Shown here piece by piece: positions 1 to 11,000 of a stretch of 64,000 nucleotides of DNA. Made by a program: the position numbers and the translations under genes. How positions within the stretch are numbered: the stretch's first letter is position 1; each line of letters opens with the position of its first letter. The notes beneath the pieces were generated by a model, which worked only from the letters and a program-made list of their open reading frames with translations, was not told where the DNA came from and did no database searches. The stretch is taken from assembly GCF_964355755.1 (NCBI RefSeq), contig NC_092677.1:17516101-17580100 (forward strand), given 5' to 3'. The DNA comes from Antedon mediterranea (Eukaryota; Echinodermata; Crinoidea; Comatulida; Antedonidae).

Positions 1-700
1 TAAAATACTTAAATAAATCAACCATCACATAAATGTAATTCAATTAAAACATATTGCACATTTGGAAATTCTCCATAAAGAACCATGCTGGTCTAAAAAT
101 CCATCTGGATAAAAAAAATCAAAGATACAATGAACTAATATGACACATCTATCTATGATTTAATCATACAGGCGTATAAAAATAAAAGAGTAGCAGGAGC
201 CATTGTCAACACTGCAGTAGTAACACACAACACCCTCAACAACACAGAGGTGAAGCCAGAAAAGAAATTATACCATCAGTCTACTTTAGAGATGTAGTTT
301 GTGTACTTATTTATTTACTTTAGATTGATCAACAAGAAAAGGAACAGCATCTTTAAGATTAATTTCATCATTAAATGAATCCAATCATAAAATGAAATGA
401 TTTAGCTCTATTGATCTTCAAAATATTATAATATCATCATTCTCTCTTTACCATTTATTAATTCATGTTGTTAAACTTCACCTTTACGGGATTTTTTTGC
501 CGAATGGTTTATAGTCAACTCGGGAAAGAGTTTAACTCTCGCATAGTTTTTAGCAGAATTGAAATCAATACCACCATTTGGGATGTACAGATACTCCCCT
601 TCTCGGCTAATTGAGCAGCTCTCTTTTTATTTCGATAAGTATAAAGCTTTTTTTGTTTCAGACATGCAAGTGACCAATTTTTGTTGTTGTAATTCTAACC

Positions 701-874
701 TGCACCCATTGCATGGTCTGACATAATATGATTGTGTAGGTTTGTCATTCTGCACCCATTGCATGGTCTGACATAATATGATTGTGTAGGTTTGTCATTC
801 TGCACCCATGGTCTGACATAATATGATTGTGTAGGTTTGTCATTCTGCACCCATTGCATGGTCTGACATAATAT
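701..874. repeat. 50-bp tandem repeat, about 3.5 units
   Basis: Units begin at 701, 751, 801 and 846 with TGCACCCATTGCATGGTCTG; the third lacks 5 bp and the fourth is partial. The paralogous copy has one unit only, at about 39008. This is a local expansion specific to copy 1. Confidence 0.9.
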
Positions 875-875
875 C

Positions 876-1262
876 CTACTCCTACTGGCCAAACAATGTA
901 GGCATCGTACATGAGGTCTACCACTGCCTGACACACTTGCTTGATGAATCTGCATACATTAGACCTGTGCACATCAAACATATTTCCAATTGTGCAAAGG
1001 TCGCAACACGTTGAAAACCTCCATAGCGTTATGCCAACTACATGCTCTACGGTCATCCCATTTCCAAAGTTTGTTGTTTCTCTTTGTAAATTAGGCCCCA
1101 GTATTCCACATAGAACAAAGTGTCATAAAAAACAATATTAACTTAATTTTGTTGTAGTTTTTGTAATTTATTGATAATTTTGTACCTAAATTTGGCCCGC
1201 ATAGCATTCGACTGACAACTCCTCTTAGTTCACTTGTCACTCGTTTATTGACATCAAAATCA
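876..1262 (-). pseudogene. PIF/Harbinger (HARBI1-like) transposase fragment
   Basis: Minus-strand reading gives GPNLQRETTNF followed by MTVEHVVGITLWRFSTCCDL and a helix-turn-helix-like stretch FDVHRSNVCRFIKQVCQAV, which resembles the N-terminal half of Harbinger transposases (known family pattern). The frame then runs into the 50-bp tandem repeat at 874, so the DDE catalytic core is missing. A further open segment at about 1180-1262 follows a TTTCAG acceptor and reads FDVNKRVTSELRG. The better preserved paralogue at 40960-41290 retains the catalytic-region motif IDGSHIP. Clearly truncated; a non-functional remnant. Confidence 0.65.
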
Positions 1263-2155
1263 AACTGTCTGAAATTGCAAAAGCATTTAAATTTACCACA
1301 AAAAAAAAAAATCTAGAAAACTGAACCAGCTTTTTAAACAAAAATGTTGTCTTTCAATAATTAAAAATTATTTTAAAAACTATATGTATCATTGACATTT
1401 TGTGCAACCTATTGAAAAAAGAAAATTCTTTACTTGCAAGACAGTTAACTGAAACTTTCCCTCATAGAATATGATGCAGGCCACAGCTACCTTTTGTTTA
1501 CTGCGTTTGTTTACCTCATACATACATGCATAATGTAATGTAGATTTAGAAATTTCTAAAACTGCTATCCATTCCCTTTAGAGCTGTTGTTTGTTTGTAA
1601 AATACAGGGCTCTGTATTAAATTTTCCATGCTCTTGCCACAGGGTATCTCGCACTGTGCAGAAAATCCACCCTTATCTTGTCTTGTGGCATTAGAGGTGG
1701 ACCTCAAATTTTATGACTCTTTGATATATAATTAATACATAGTATGTCGAAAATTAACTAATTCAGTATTCCTTTAATATACTAAAGTAGACAAGTAAAC
1801 AAATATTGTTTGGTTTCACATCCCATAGTTGAAAGTCCAGTTGAATTTTACACATTTTGGAACACATGATGATACAGTATTTCAATTTTTTGCAAATAGT
1901 AAAACAAAATGTTGTGCGGCTCTAAATACAAACTTGCAGATAAATTATTAACACAAATTAAAAACTTGAAACCTATTTTATTAACATCTTAAAACTGCTT
2001 AATTTTAACCCAGCACTTCTCGAATCTGGTAGAACAGAAGAAATATCATTTTGGTTGTAAAACACATCTACTTGGATCAGTGTTGCTGATGGTAGCGCAT
2101 CTGACCTCTTTCTTTGATTCAAGTCTACTTGATATGCTGCACGCTTCATTGTCTT

Positions 2156-2632
2156 TTAGGCAAGACCATAATTCTTTTTGTAAAGTAGAGTTGCATACTT
2201 CTTCTTGACATGCAGAGTTGAGGCCAGCAGACGTTTCATGTATAGATCTTTTTCGTTTCTCTTCTTGTTAATCAAATCCAGATAGTAATCTTTAAAATAA
2301 AAATATTTATGTTTAATAATTTTGTGGTAAATAAATTCTAATCAAATTATACAACTGATGGTAAATATACAGTCATAGAGTCTGATGTATCAATTTAACA
2401 AATTGAACCGCCCGAACGACGATTATGAGTTACCATTTAAACAATGTTTTCAGGAATAGGCAATTCATGAAAAGTTAAAAAACAATTATTTACAAACCTT
2501 TAAAATCCGTGTTCTGTCTAAAACATAAAACTTCACCGCGCTAGAAACAATATGAATTTTTGTATCCATTGCCGTTGTATTTATTCCTGGTATATTTAAG
2601 TCCTCGGCCTCTTCCACTGCGGTTTTTAATTA
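2156..2632 (-). pseudogene. Two-exon fragment, family not recognised
   Basis: On the minus strand an open stretch (about 2632-2494, containing EEAEDLNIPGINTTAMD) reaches a GTAAAT donor. It joins in phase to a second stretch (2289-2156) after an ATTTTAAAG acceptor, which reads YYLDLINKKRNEKDLYMKRL and ends at TAA. The first exon is conserved in the paralogue at about 42155-42305 with slightly more upstream sequence. The second exon is lysine-rich and probably helical. I do not recognise the family; position next to Harbinger-like sequence suggests an accessory element protein, which is inference. Confidence 0.4.
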
Positions 2633-2735
2633 ATTACTTCATTAGAACTAAAATAAATATAATGATAATCTTTATAAGCTGTCTTTAATGATTATTAATT
2701 TACAAAATATGTTCTACCATTTTTAGTTAGTACCT

Positions 2736-2985
2736 CCAGATTTGATTTAAAAACGGAATGTGAATTAATGGTGTCTATATCATCAGAAAGAGGCAATTTC
2801 AAATCCCTCCCTTTCCCCTGGTCATATATTGTATTGTTGCCTCCTCTGAAGAAATGATTTCAGTTACTGAGCCTATGAACCAGTCCTGTTCATAGGCCAT
2901 AGCAACAAACAACTGCCTCAGAAAATTGGCCAGGTTAAGGCATATGAATCCTACTGTATAATTCATTTCCTCTGTATACCAGGTC
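2736..2985 (-). pseudogene. C-terminal small-domain exon of a transposon-type protein
   Basis: The minus strand encodes FVAMAYEQDWFIGSVTEI followed by SSEEATIQYMTRGKG. This resembles the 'FVAVAYDDGWYVGEV...VNFM' module that ends many invertebrate transposon and host proteins (recognised by pattern, not named with certainty). A G-rich run near 2815 shifts frame; downstream the other frame reads LPLSDDIDTINSHSVFKSNL up to a GTACT donor-like site. The 49-bp minisatellite begins at the exon's upstream edge. The paralogue at about 42560-42625 keeps only the upstream part of the exon. Confidence 0.45.
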
Positions 2986-4798
2986 AAGGGATATCAATCC
3001 TACTGTATAATTCATTTCCTCTGTATACCAGGTCAAGGGATATCAATCCTACTGTATAATTCATTTCCTCTGTATACCAGGTCAAGGGATATCAATCCTA
3101 CTGTATAATTCATTTCCTCTGTATACCAGGTCAAGGCATATGAATCCTACTGTATAATTCATTTCCTCTGTATACCAGGTCAAGGCATATCAATCCTACT
3201 GTATAATTCATTTCCTCTGTATACCAGGTCAAGGCATATGAATCCTACTGTATAATTCATTTCCTCTGTATACCAGGTCAAGGCATATGAATCCTACTGT
3301 ATAATTCATTTCCTCTGTATACCAGGTCAAGGGATATCAATCCTACTGTATAATTCATTTCCTCTGTATACCAGGTCAAGGCATATGAATCCTACTGTAT
3401 AATTCATTTCCTCTGTATACCAGGTTAAGGCATATCAATCCTACTGTATAATTCATTTCCTCTGTATACCAGGTTAAGTCATATGAATCCTACTGTATAA
3501 TTCATTTCCTCTGTATACCAGGTCAAGGCATATCAATCCTACTGTATAATTCATTTCCTCTGTATACCAGGTTAAGTCATATGAATCCTACTGTATAATT
3601 CATTTCCTCTGTATACCAGGTTAAGGCATATGAATCCTACTGTATAATTCATTTCCTCTGTATACCAGGTCAAGGCATATGAATCATACTGTATAATTCA
3701 TTTCCTCTGTATACCAGGTTAAGGCATATGAATCCTACTGTATAATTCATTTCCTCTGTATACCAGGTCAAGGCATATGAATCATACTGTATAATTCATT
3801 TCCTCTGTATACCAGGTCAAGGCATATGAATCCTACTGTATAATTCATTTCCTCTGTATACCAGGTCAAGGCATATGAATCCTACTGTATAATTCATTTC
3901 CTCTGTATACCAGGTCAAGGCATATGAATCCTACTGTATAATTCATTTCCTCTGTATACCAGGTCAACGGATATCAATCCTACTGTATAATTCATTTCCT
4001 CTGTATACCAGGTTAAGGCATATCAATCCTACTGTATAATTCATTTCCTCTGTATACCAGGTTAAGGCATATCAATCCTACTGTATAATTCATTTCCTCT
4101 GTATACCAGGTCAAGGCATATGAATCCTACTGTATAATTCATTTCCTCTGTATACCAGGTCAAGGCATATCAATCCTACTGTATAATTCATTTCCTCTGT
4201 ATACCAGGTTAAGGCATATGAATCCTACTGTATAATTCATTTCCTCTGTATACCAGGTCAAGGCATATGAATCCTACTGTATAATTCATTTCCTCGACTG
4301 TATACCAGGTCAAGGCATATGAATCCTACTGTATAATTCATTTCCTCTGTATACCAGGTCAACGGATATCAATCCTACTGTATAATTCATTTCCTCTGTA
4401 TACCAGGTCAAGGCATATGAATCCTACTGTATAATTCATTTCCTCTGTATACCAGGTCAAGGCATATCAATCCTACTGTATAATTCATTTCCTCTGTATA
4501 CCAGGTTAAGGCATATCAATCCTACTGTATAATTCATTTCCTCTGTATACCAGGTTAAGGCATATCAATCCTACTGTATAATTCATTTCCTCTGTATACC
4601 AGGTTAAGGCATATCAATCCTACTGTATAATTCATTTCCTCTGTATACCAGGTCAAGGCATATCAATCCTACTGTATAATTCATTTCCTCTGTATACCAG
4701 GTCAAGGCATATGAATCCTACTGTATAATTCATTTCCTCTGTATACCAGGTCAACGGATATCAATCCTACTGTATAATTCATTTCCTCTGTATACCAG
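2931..4798. repeat. 49-bp minisatellite, about 38 units
   Basis: The unit begins CAGGTCAAGGCATATGAATC and continues CTACTGTATAATTCATTTCC then TCTGTATAC. Units differ mainly at C/T in CAGG(T)(C/T)AAG and at a six-base core that is CATATG, GATATC or CATATC. One unit near 4294 carries a small insertion in CCTCGACTG. Both flanks match the paralogous locus at 42570-42765, where there is exactly one unit, so the array arose by expansion of a single unit inside a mobile-element copy. Confidence 0.97.
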
Positions 4799-4901
4799 GG
4801 AAAGTTCATAAAGAATTCCTGTGGTAAGAAGAGACAAACAGATAAGAAACTTTTAAGCTATGAACACAGTTTTTGCTTAAAATTTTTTTTTTTAAAGTAA
4901 T

Positions 4902-5250
4902 GGAAGACAATGCTATCCCTAATTTATATACGTTCAACAGTACATTACTGTATATGAAAGAAGTAAAAAAGTAACACACTGTCCGACCATTTGCCACTAA
5001 ACTGACCGACCATTTGCAAAGGAGATCATCGAAATTCCGCTCATCGTCCCCACTAAATTTATCGGTATAAATCATGACGGAAGACAATGCTATCCCTTGT
5101 TTATAATACGTTTTACAGAACATTACTGTATAATATGAAAGTAGTAAAAAAGTAACAGAAGACAATGCTATCCCCTGTTTATACTGTATATATTTATAAA
5201 TTAAAATGAAAAAAAAAAGTAAAAAAGACAATGCTATCTCTTGTTAATAT
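4902..5250. repeat. Degenerate 70-80 bp tandem repeat with an inserted fragment
   Basis: Four imperfect copies of a block beginning GAAGACAATGCTATCCCT start near 4903, 5080, 5158 and 5226. Between the first and second lies about 100 bp including AAAGGAGATCATCGAAATTC, which recurs at about 63508-63548 near the right edge. Nothing convincing is coded in 5250-5960; two short plus-strand frames there (5231-5446, 5522-5797) match nothing I know. Confidence 0.6.
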
Positions 5251-5968
5251 ATGTGCTACAGTAAATTATGGAAGTAAATTGAAAAAAATTGTGGCTCTTG
5301 CTCTTGAGTCTTGCTCTACTTTGGAAACCATTAATCTGAAATTGCAACATCTTTATCTGGCCGAAGGAAGGTTGAGCACACAGGTGGTGGTGGTGAACTT
5401 AATTCAGGAATTGAAAATGTTGCATCTGTCAAAATTGGATAGTTGATATTTTTATGTTAACTTTTAATATGCTATACCAATAGTAAGTGTAAGGATAAGT
5501 ACCTGCTTAACATGCCATTGTATGAATACCCACCCAAGCATTTTGGGTGTGAAATGTAGTATGGTTCCATGGAACACCTCTACTCCTGATGTTGAGCATG
5601 TGGACTTAATTTCTGAACATCCTTTCGTAGATGAGTACTTTCTAGCAGGTCTAGCTGCTTCTCACAAAAGCCTGTTGAAAATTTACACAATTACACAAAA
5701 CAGTACTAACAAATTATTAGTGATTTTAAAATGCACAAATAAATTAGTACCTGGTTTAAGCCATTTTTTTTCTGCCATCTGGTATGGGTGCATGTAGATA
5801 TTCTTTAAAATGCTTTTGAATCAGTTGAGCTTTATTAATATTGATACAGTAGGCCTACATCCACTGATGGGACCCCGACACTAAAGGCAACAATGAGATT
5901 TGTTTGGATAGATTAATGAAATAGGCCTAGGGGCAGGGGCCTAACTAGGCCTAGGAATGAATACTTAC

Positions 5969-6088
5969 AATAACATCCTGTCTCCGGTGTTTGACAGAAC
6001 TTGTCCTTTTGCCTTTCTCCGCAGTTTCACTATTTTAATTTTTTCTTATGGTCGGGACTGCATCGGCCTTAAGTTTTAGCGTGGATGG
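5969..6088 (-). pseudogene. 3' part of a THAP-domain exon split by the Copia insertion
   Basis: Immediately outside the 3' LTR the minus strand reads the end of a THAP domain, including the diagnostic AVPTI motif, then RKN and an in-frame TAA. A GTAAGT splice donor follows (exon end 5969). The frame is open across the insertion site if the Copia element and one copy of the GATGG duplication are removed: the other half lies at 15005-15201. The in-frame TAA after AVPTI, and a frameshift in the other half, suggest the gene was already decaying or belonged to an old THAP transposon. Confidence 0.65.
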
Positions 6089-6415
6089 TGTTAAGGTTGT
6101 AGGATTGTGAGCCATATCGATAACAGTATTTGACGCAGATACAAATGTTCTATCTAGAACTATAATAACTTTATTGTAATAAACTATACAAAGTACACAT
6201 CTACACAGTAGGAATAAATATGGAAGAGTGATTCACATAGAAGAATGTTATCATCTTAAGGAGTGAGCAAAGCAATGATGGATTGCTTTGTGGTCTGGGG
6301 ACAGTTCAGGTATATCATCTATTTCTTAGAACAGGAACTTTCACTTATCATCTATAGGTCAATGACCAGTAGGCTATTGGTAACATTTATTGTACAATGA
6401 GAGCACATTTTAACA
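6089..6415 (-). repeat. 3' LTR of the Copia element
   Basis: 327 bp, TG...CA ended. It matches the 5' LTR except at CAGTTCAGG versus CAGTTCCGG. An AATAAA signal on the minus strand near 6170 (also in the other LTR) is a plausible polyadenylation signal. Confidence 0.97.
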
Positions 6416-6424
6416 CTCCCACTT
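6416..6424 (-). other. Polypurine tract
   Basis: The minus strand reads AAGTGGGAG directly before the 3' LTR, the expected position and composition of the plus-strand primer in Copia elements. Bases 6425-6596 are untranslated. Confidence 0.8.
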
Positions 6425-6596
6425 GTTCTCATTTTTCTTAATTTTACAGTAATACTAATAATATTAAAAATCAAATATAATACAACATGCATATTCATCA
6501 AATTATAAAAGTATAAAAGTGTTTCTCTAATTTACCATATTAATTTTATAAAATGTATTACATTATTACATTGTACAGTGTGTGTATCACAACACA

Positions 6597-8017
6597 TCAT
6601 TGTCCAAAAATAAAATTCTTAAATTTACTTAACTTTAATTTTGTTGCTGGCTTAGTCATAATATCAGCAACCATTTCAGCTGTTGGACAGTAAACAACAT
6701 TTATTTTACCATCGTTTAATACATTTCGTATGAAGTGATATCGGATGTCAATGTGCTTGGACCTTTGTCGACTTACTGGGTTTTTAGTTAGGGCGATTGT
6801 GCCTTGATTATCTTCAAAAATTTGAATAGGCCCATATTGATATCCGCTAACAATTCCATCTAATAGTTGTATAAGGTACAAACATTCCTGAGTTGTTGCA
6901 GCTAGTGCCATGTATTCAGATTCACATGATGACAGTGCTACTGTGGTTTGCTTCTTTGATTTCCAGGAAATAAGTGGACCACAATTATTTAAACTAAAAC
7001 AGTAGCCAGTAGTACTACGTCTGTCCTCTGGGGATGATGCCCAATCAGCATCACTATAAGCTATCAATCTTAAATTTTCAGAGCACTTACTGTAACACAA
7101 CTCATGATTAATTGTACCTTTGAGATACCTTAACACATGTTTAGCTGCCACCCAGTGTTCAATTTTTGGATTTGACAAATATTGTGACAACTTTGTAACT
7201 ATCCAGCCTATATCTGGCCGGGTACATGTCATAGCATAAATTAAACTACCTACAACTTCACGATATTTTGTAGGGTCAATGGCCTCCTGGCTATTACATT
7301 CTAGTTTCTGTTCACATGGAGTAGACCTTGGTTTACAAGGTCTACAATCGGTCATTCCAAATTTGTCTAGCATTTTTGCTATATATCGACTTTGATTCAT
7401 TTTTACGGAACCTTTGGATTGTTTAAAATCAATACCAAGAAAATATGAAAGTTTACCAAGATCTTTCATATGGAATTTAGTTTTAACATTTCTTTAACTT
7501 TTGTCATCATGGACTCATTACTTGTCGCAATAATTAAATCATCAACCCATATGAGTAGTACAATCATCTCATTTTCTACATATTTAGTGTATACACAGTG
7601 ATCAACAGGGTTTTGTACAAAATTATTTTCACATAGAAAAGTATGCAATACATTGTTCCAATTTCTGCCAGATTGTTTCAAACCATACAGTGATTTATTT
7701 AATTTGTATACTAACTTTTTGTTAGAATTTGTAGGGACTTCAAAACCCTCTGCTTGCTCCATATAAATTTCACAGTCAATTGGAGCATTAAGATAAGCAG
7801 TTTTCACATCCATCTGATGTAAAATCAAATCATGTTGTGCTGCAATTTGCATCAAAATACGTACGGATGTCATACTGGCAGTTGGAGCAAATGTTTCATT
7901 ATAATCTACACCTCTTATTTGGCTATACCCTTTTGCAACATATCTTGCCTTATAGTTCTTTGAACCATCGGCAGTTTCTTTAGTAGTGTACACCCATCGT
8001 CCTCCCACTGAATTCAT
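6597..8017 (-). pseudogene. Copia reverse transcriptase and RNase H (RT 5'-truncated, one frameshift)
   Basis: RVT_2-type RT begins at VGGRWVYTTKE, about 15-20 residues into the normal domain. It contains QMDVKTAYLNAPI, the catalytic IWVDDLIIA and SLYGLKQSGRNW. RNase H follows with AYSDADWA, SCESEYMAL, EDNQGTIAL and RSKHIDIRYHFIRN, supplying the usual acidic and histidine residues. A single-base deletion near 7466-7480, next to an A-run, breaks the frame between RT palm and the MKDLGKLSYFLGI region, giving two overlapping reading frames. Upstream the frame is continuous with the polymerase sequence. Expected role: copying the element's RNA in cytoplasmic virus-like particles. As read, it is broken once. 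Confidence 0.9.
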
Positions 8018-11000
8018 ACCCCAAAAACTATTTAGCATTAATTTGGCCAGAGATCGAAGCCCAGGATTGTACGCAATGTCGTCATGATTCAAGTCGATAC
8101 CTTCTACGGTTCGATAGTCCGAAATGTATTTTTGTTTATCTTCGGGCGTTTTACACCATTCAGGCCAACCCGAAGCTTCTTGTTTCAATTTTAAAAATGT
8201 GTTAATGTAAGAGGCAAATAGACCGGACGAGGGAGAATCTGCAGAGTACGCGCTTTTATTTTTAAAGTGCCATACTACGTGAACTTTACGTATCTCGTAC
8301 CCAACCTCCACGGCTTTAGCGACCTCGATCGTTGCCCAAGAACCTGTAAATTCTCTATCTGTACCAGAATGATTGCAAGCGGTTTGTTGTTGAGAATCGA
8401 CGCATGTTCTACAGAGAGCAAACATTAATTTACCGTTTGATCTATAAGGTAAGACTGGATGGAATAAATTTTTAGGCGCTTCGATAGTACACTTTATCAA
8501 ACCGAAATATTCGTTGATATCTGTGGACAAGTCTTTGCGATCATCGATTTCAGGATGTCCTACGGGGTAGGTACCGTATTTATTTACATAAGGGTACAAG
8601 GAAGTATAATCGATGTAATTAATTTCTTCACCCGGTTTTACCTTATAGAACAAACAACTGGCATTAGTCCTCCCACCGAAAAACGCGTCTCTTGGATTCA
8701 AAGTTTGCCTAATGAAAGGAACTTTGGAGACGATAGATTTAATGTTAGGGGCCAGCGATTGTTTGATCCGTTTCCATTCGTGTTCCCAAATTTCGACGTA
8801 CTCAAAATCTGGAAATTGCTCCTTCAGAAACCGTGTTTTCTTACTTGTTTTGACAAAGCATTCCAACATGGCTTCGTTAGTGAAGGGGTTAATGGAATCG
8901 GGTCTATAACATTCTTGGCACCCGTGGAACAAACAGCCCATAAATTCAAAAATAATTTTGTTTTCTAAACATGCGCCGTCGACAAAGTAAGGCCCAAACA
9001 TTTTTTCCCCTCCATTTCTCGCATGATGGATAAAGACCCCCCTTTTATGCGACTCGTAGCACAACCATTCCATGCTAGAGTGAGAATGGTTAACGGTTGT
9101 TAGATACCCTGATGGTGGAAATAAAGCGATGGTGGATGGTTTTAAAAAATTTCTAGAAAAGACTACACGCCGAGGCAATTGTCATTAAATTATTTGAAAA
9201 GGGGTCAACGCCTCCGAGTAGAGGGTTTTTCGGCGATGTAGTTACTTTAAAAAAAAGATGCCTAAAAGTAAGACAACACTTTCTGAGAATATCTACATCG
9301 CTGATGCAATACTCGACGAGTTCTTTTTGGAGATTGAAAATTTGTTTAGTTACAATTTTCTGATTATACCATTTAAAGAATGATTCTCGGCCTGAAGTAG
9401 TCATTTTATCGGGGGAATAGGTGTTGAAATAATGAGGAAAGTAACCTTTTTTTAGCTCGGCGATGCCAAAAGTTTTGGGTAATTTGGATAGAGACATGGC
9501 TAGAAATGAAAGGGAATCAATGAATCGGATACTCGTTTCTTTAACCTTAATTGAAATAGGTTTACGACCGCGAGCAATAATATCTGGGACAATACAGTTT
9601 TTGTATAGGTACTCGAGCACGAAGTAACTATCGTAGCCCTGGAGGTTGTGAGCGATACACGTAATGTTATGATTATATTTGTATTCGTTAAAAACGTAAT
9701 TGCAAAAATCTACGCATGCAGTCTCCCCGTGAAAAGTCATTGATTTCTCCCCACACACGTCGCACTCGGCAGAGTCATTAGCACCATCGATACAATTAAG
9801 ACAAGTTTTTTGAAGAACGCATAAATTTGGTTTGTGTTCGCCAGTTTCTTGCGTGCATTCAAAATCAAAAAAGAAATATTTAGTGACAGCCTTTTTTTGG
9901 TCCTCCTGATTCTTAAACTTTTTTTCAGTATGTTTAGGGGCTACAACCGGTTCCATGTAGCATTGATGATCGTATGAAACGAAAGTCCGACAAATTCTAC
10001 AAAAACGGTTTTGACAATTGTGATCTTTTTGAATGATCCTATCACAAGTTGAACAATTTTTAATTTTGTCACATACTGAAACTTTTTTAGAATCAGGAGA
10101 TTTTTTATGATTGGTGAAGCATTGCAGGTGTTTAAAAAATCTATTGCACTCTTTACACTCTACAGTATTATTTACAGATACGTTAATAGAAGGGTCACAT
10201 TCGTGATGCTTACAGAGTACACACGTGTATTGACACTTGTGAGAATACTTGTGTGTATAACCTGTAAAACATCTATCACAAAAATAAAAAACTTTTAAAA
10301 AGCCTGTCATAGTCGTTATAAGATCATAATGATTAGAATGATGGTAAAGATAAATCTGCTTCTTACAATAATCGCCGCTAAAAATTACAGAATTTAAATT
10401 GTCTTTAGAAAGGACAATAATTTGATAATTTGGTAATTTGGATTGCATCTTTTTTAATTCCTCGATGCCGCAAGCTTGCTCCCTAACCCCCGAATCTCTA
10501 AGTAAATGAAGGGCGGCTGTCTTTTGCTGGTCATAGCTCTTCCTAATGTTATTCCACCTAGCCACGTTATTAATTTTATCTTCGAGCATAGAAATACCCG
10601 TGACAATTGCGCGTGCGCAGCAGATAGTTTCGTTACCATCATTCTTAATCTTAATTATGCTTTTAGCATTAATCATTTTGTCGATACCGTTTCTTCTATA
10701 GCCCCCACCCCTAGGCATTCTCATATGGAGAACGTTAAACTTAAATTTGTTGTTAATTAAAATATCCGTTTTGGACTGAAGGACCTTCATGATGGCTGCA
10801 AAAATAACATCAGCTGTCAGATGGGCCCTCCGACCAAAAGGAATAGAGATAGGTGTATCCAACCCCTCAGCTTGAATAACTATCCGAAGCATATCGTCGA
10901 CATGCACGTTAATGCAAAGATTATCAACGACATGTTCGAAAATTCTATATAGAGTGGGAAGGAACACCTCTAAACTTAAATGGTCTACATTAAAAAATTT

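Larger units (their letters stand above)
1..1310 (-). mobile_element. Harbinger-like element, copy 1 (left part)
   Basis: This block is a near-identical paralogue of the sequence starting at about 38184; bases 1-660 align with 38184-38790 and 940-1310 with 41140-41510. Copy 1 lacks about 2 kb that copy 2 has between 39070 and 41070. The first 660 bases show no coding sequence that I recognise. A PIF/Harbinger transposase remnant lies on the minus strand at 876-1262. The element probably continues beyond the left window edge, because homology is already established at base 1. Terminal inverted repeats were not found. Confidence 0.6.

Noticed and set aside
2931-4798. CRISPR-like array
   Set aside because: Units are contiguous 49-bp repeats with no distinct spacers, in eukaryotic DNA; it is a minisatellite.
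7466-9178. A single 570-aa protein starting at 9178
   Set aside because: The first codon is TTG at a frameshift inside PolB, not a start. The frame is the continuation of the polymerase and then Copia RT.
10506-10760. Plus-strand frames inside the PolB gene
   Set aside because: They are antisense shadows of a strongly supported minus-strand coding sequence.
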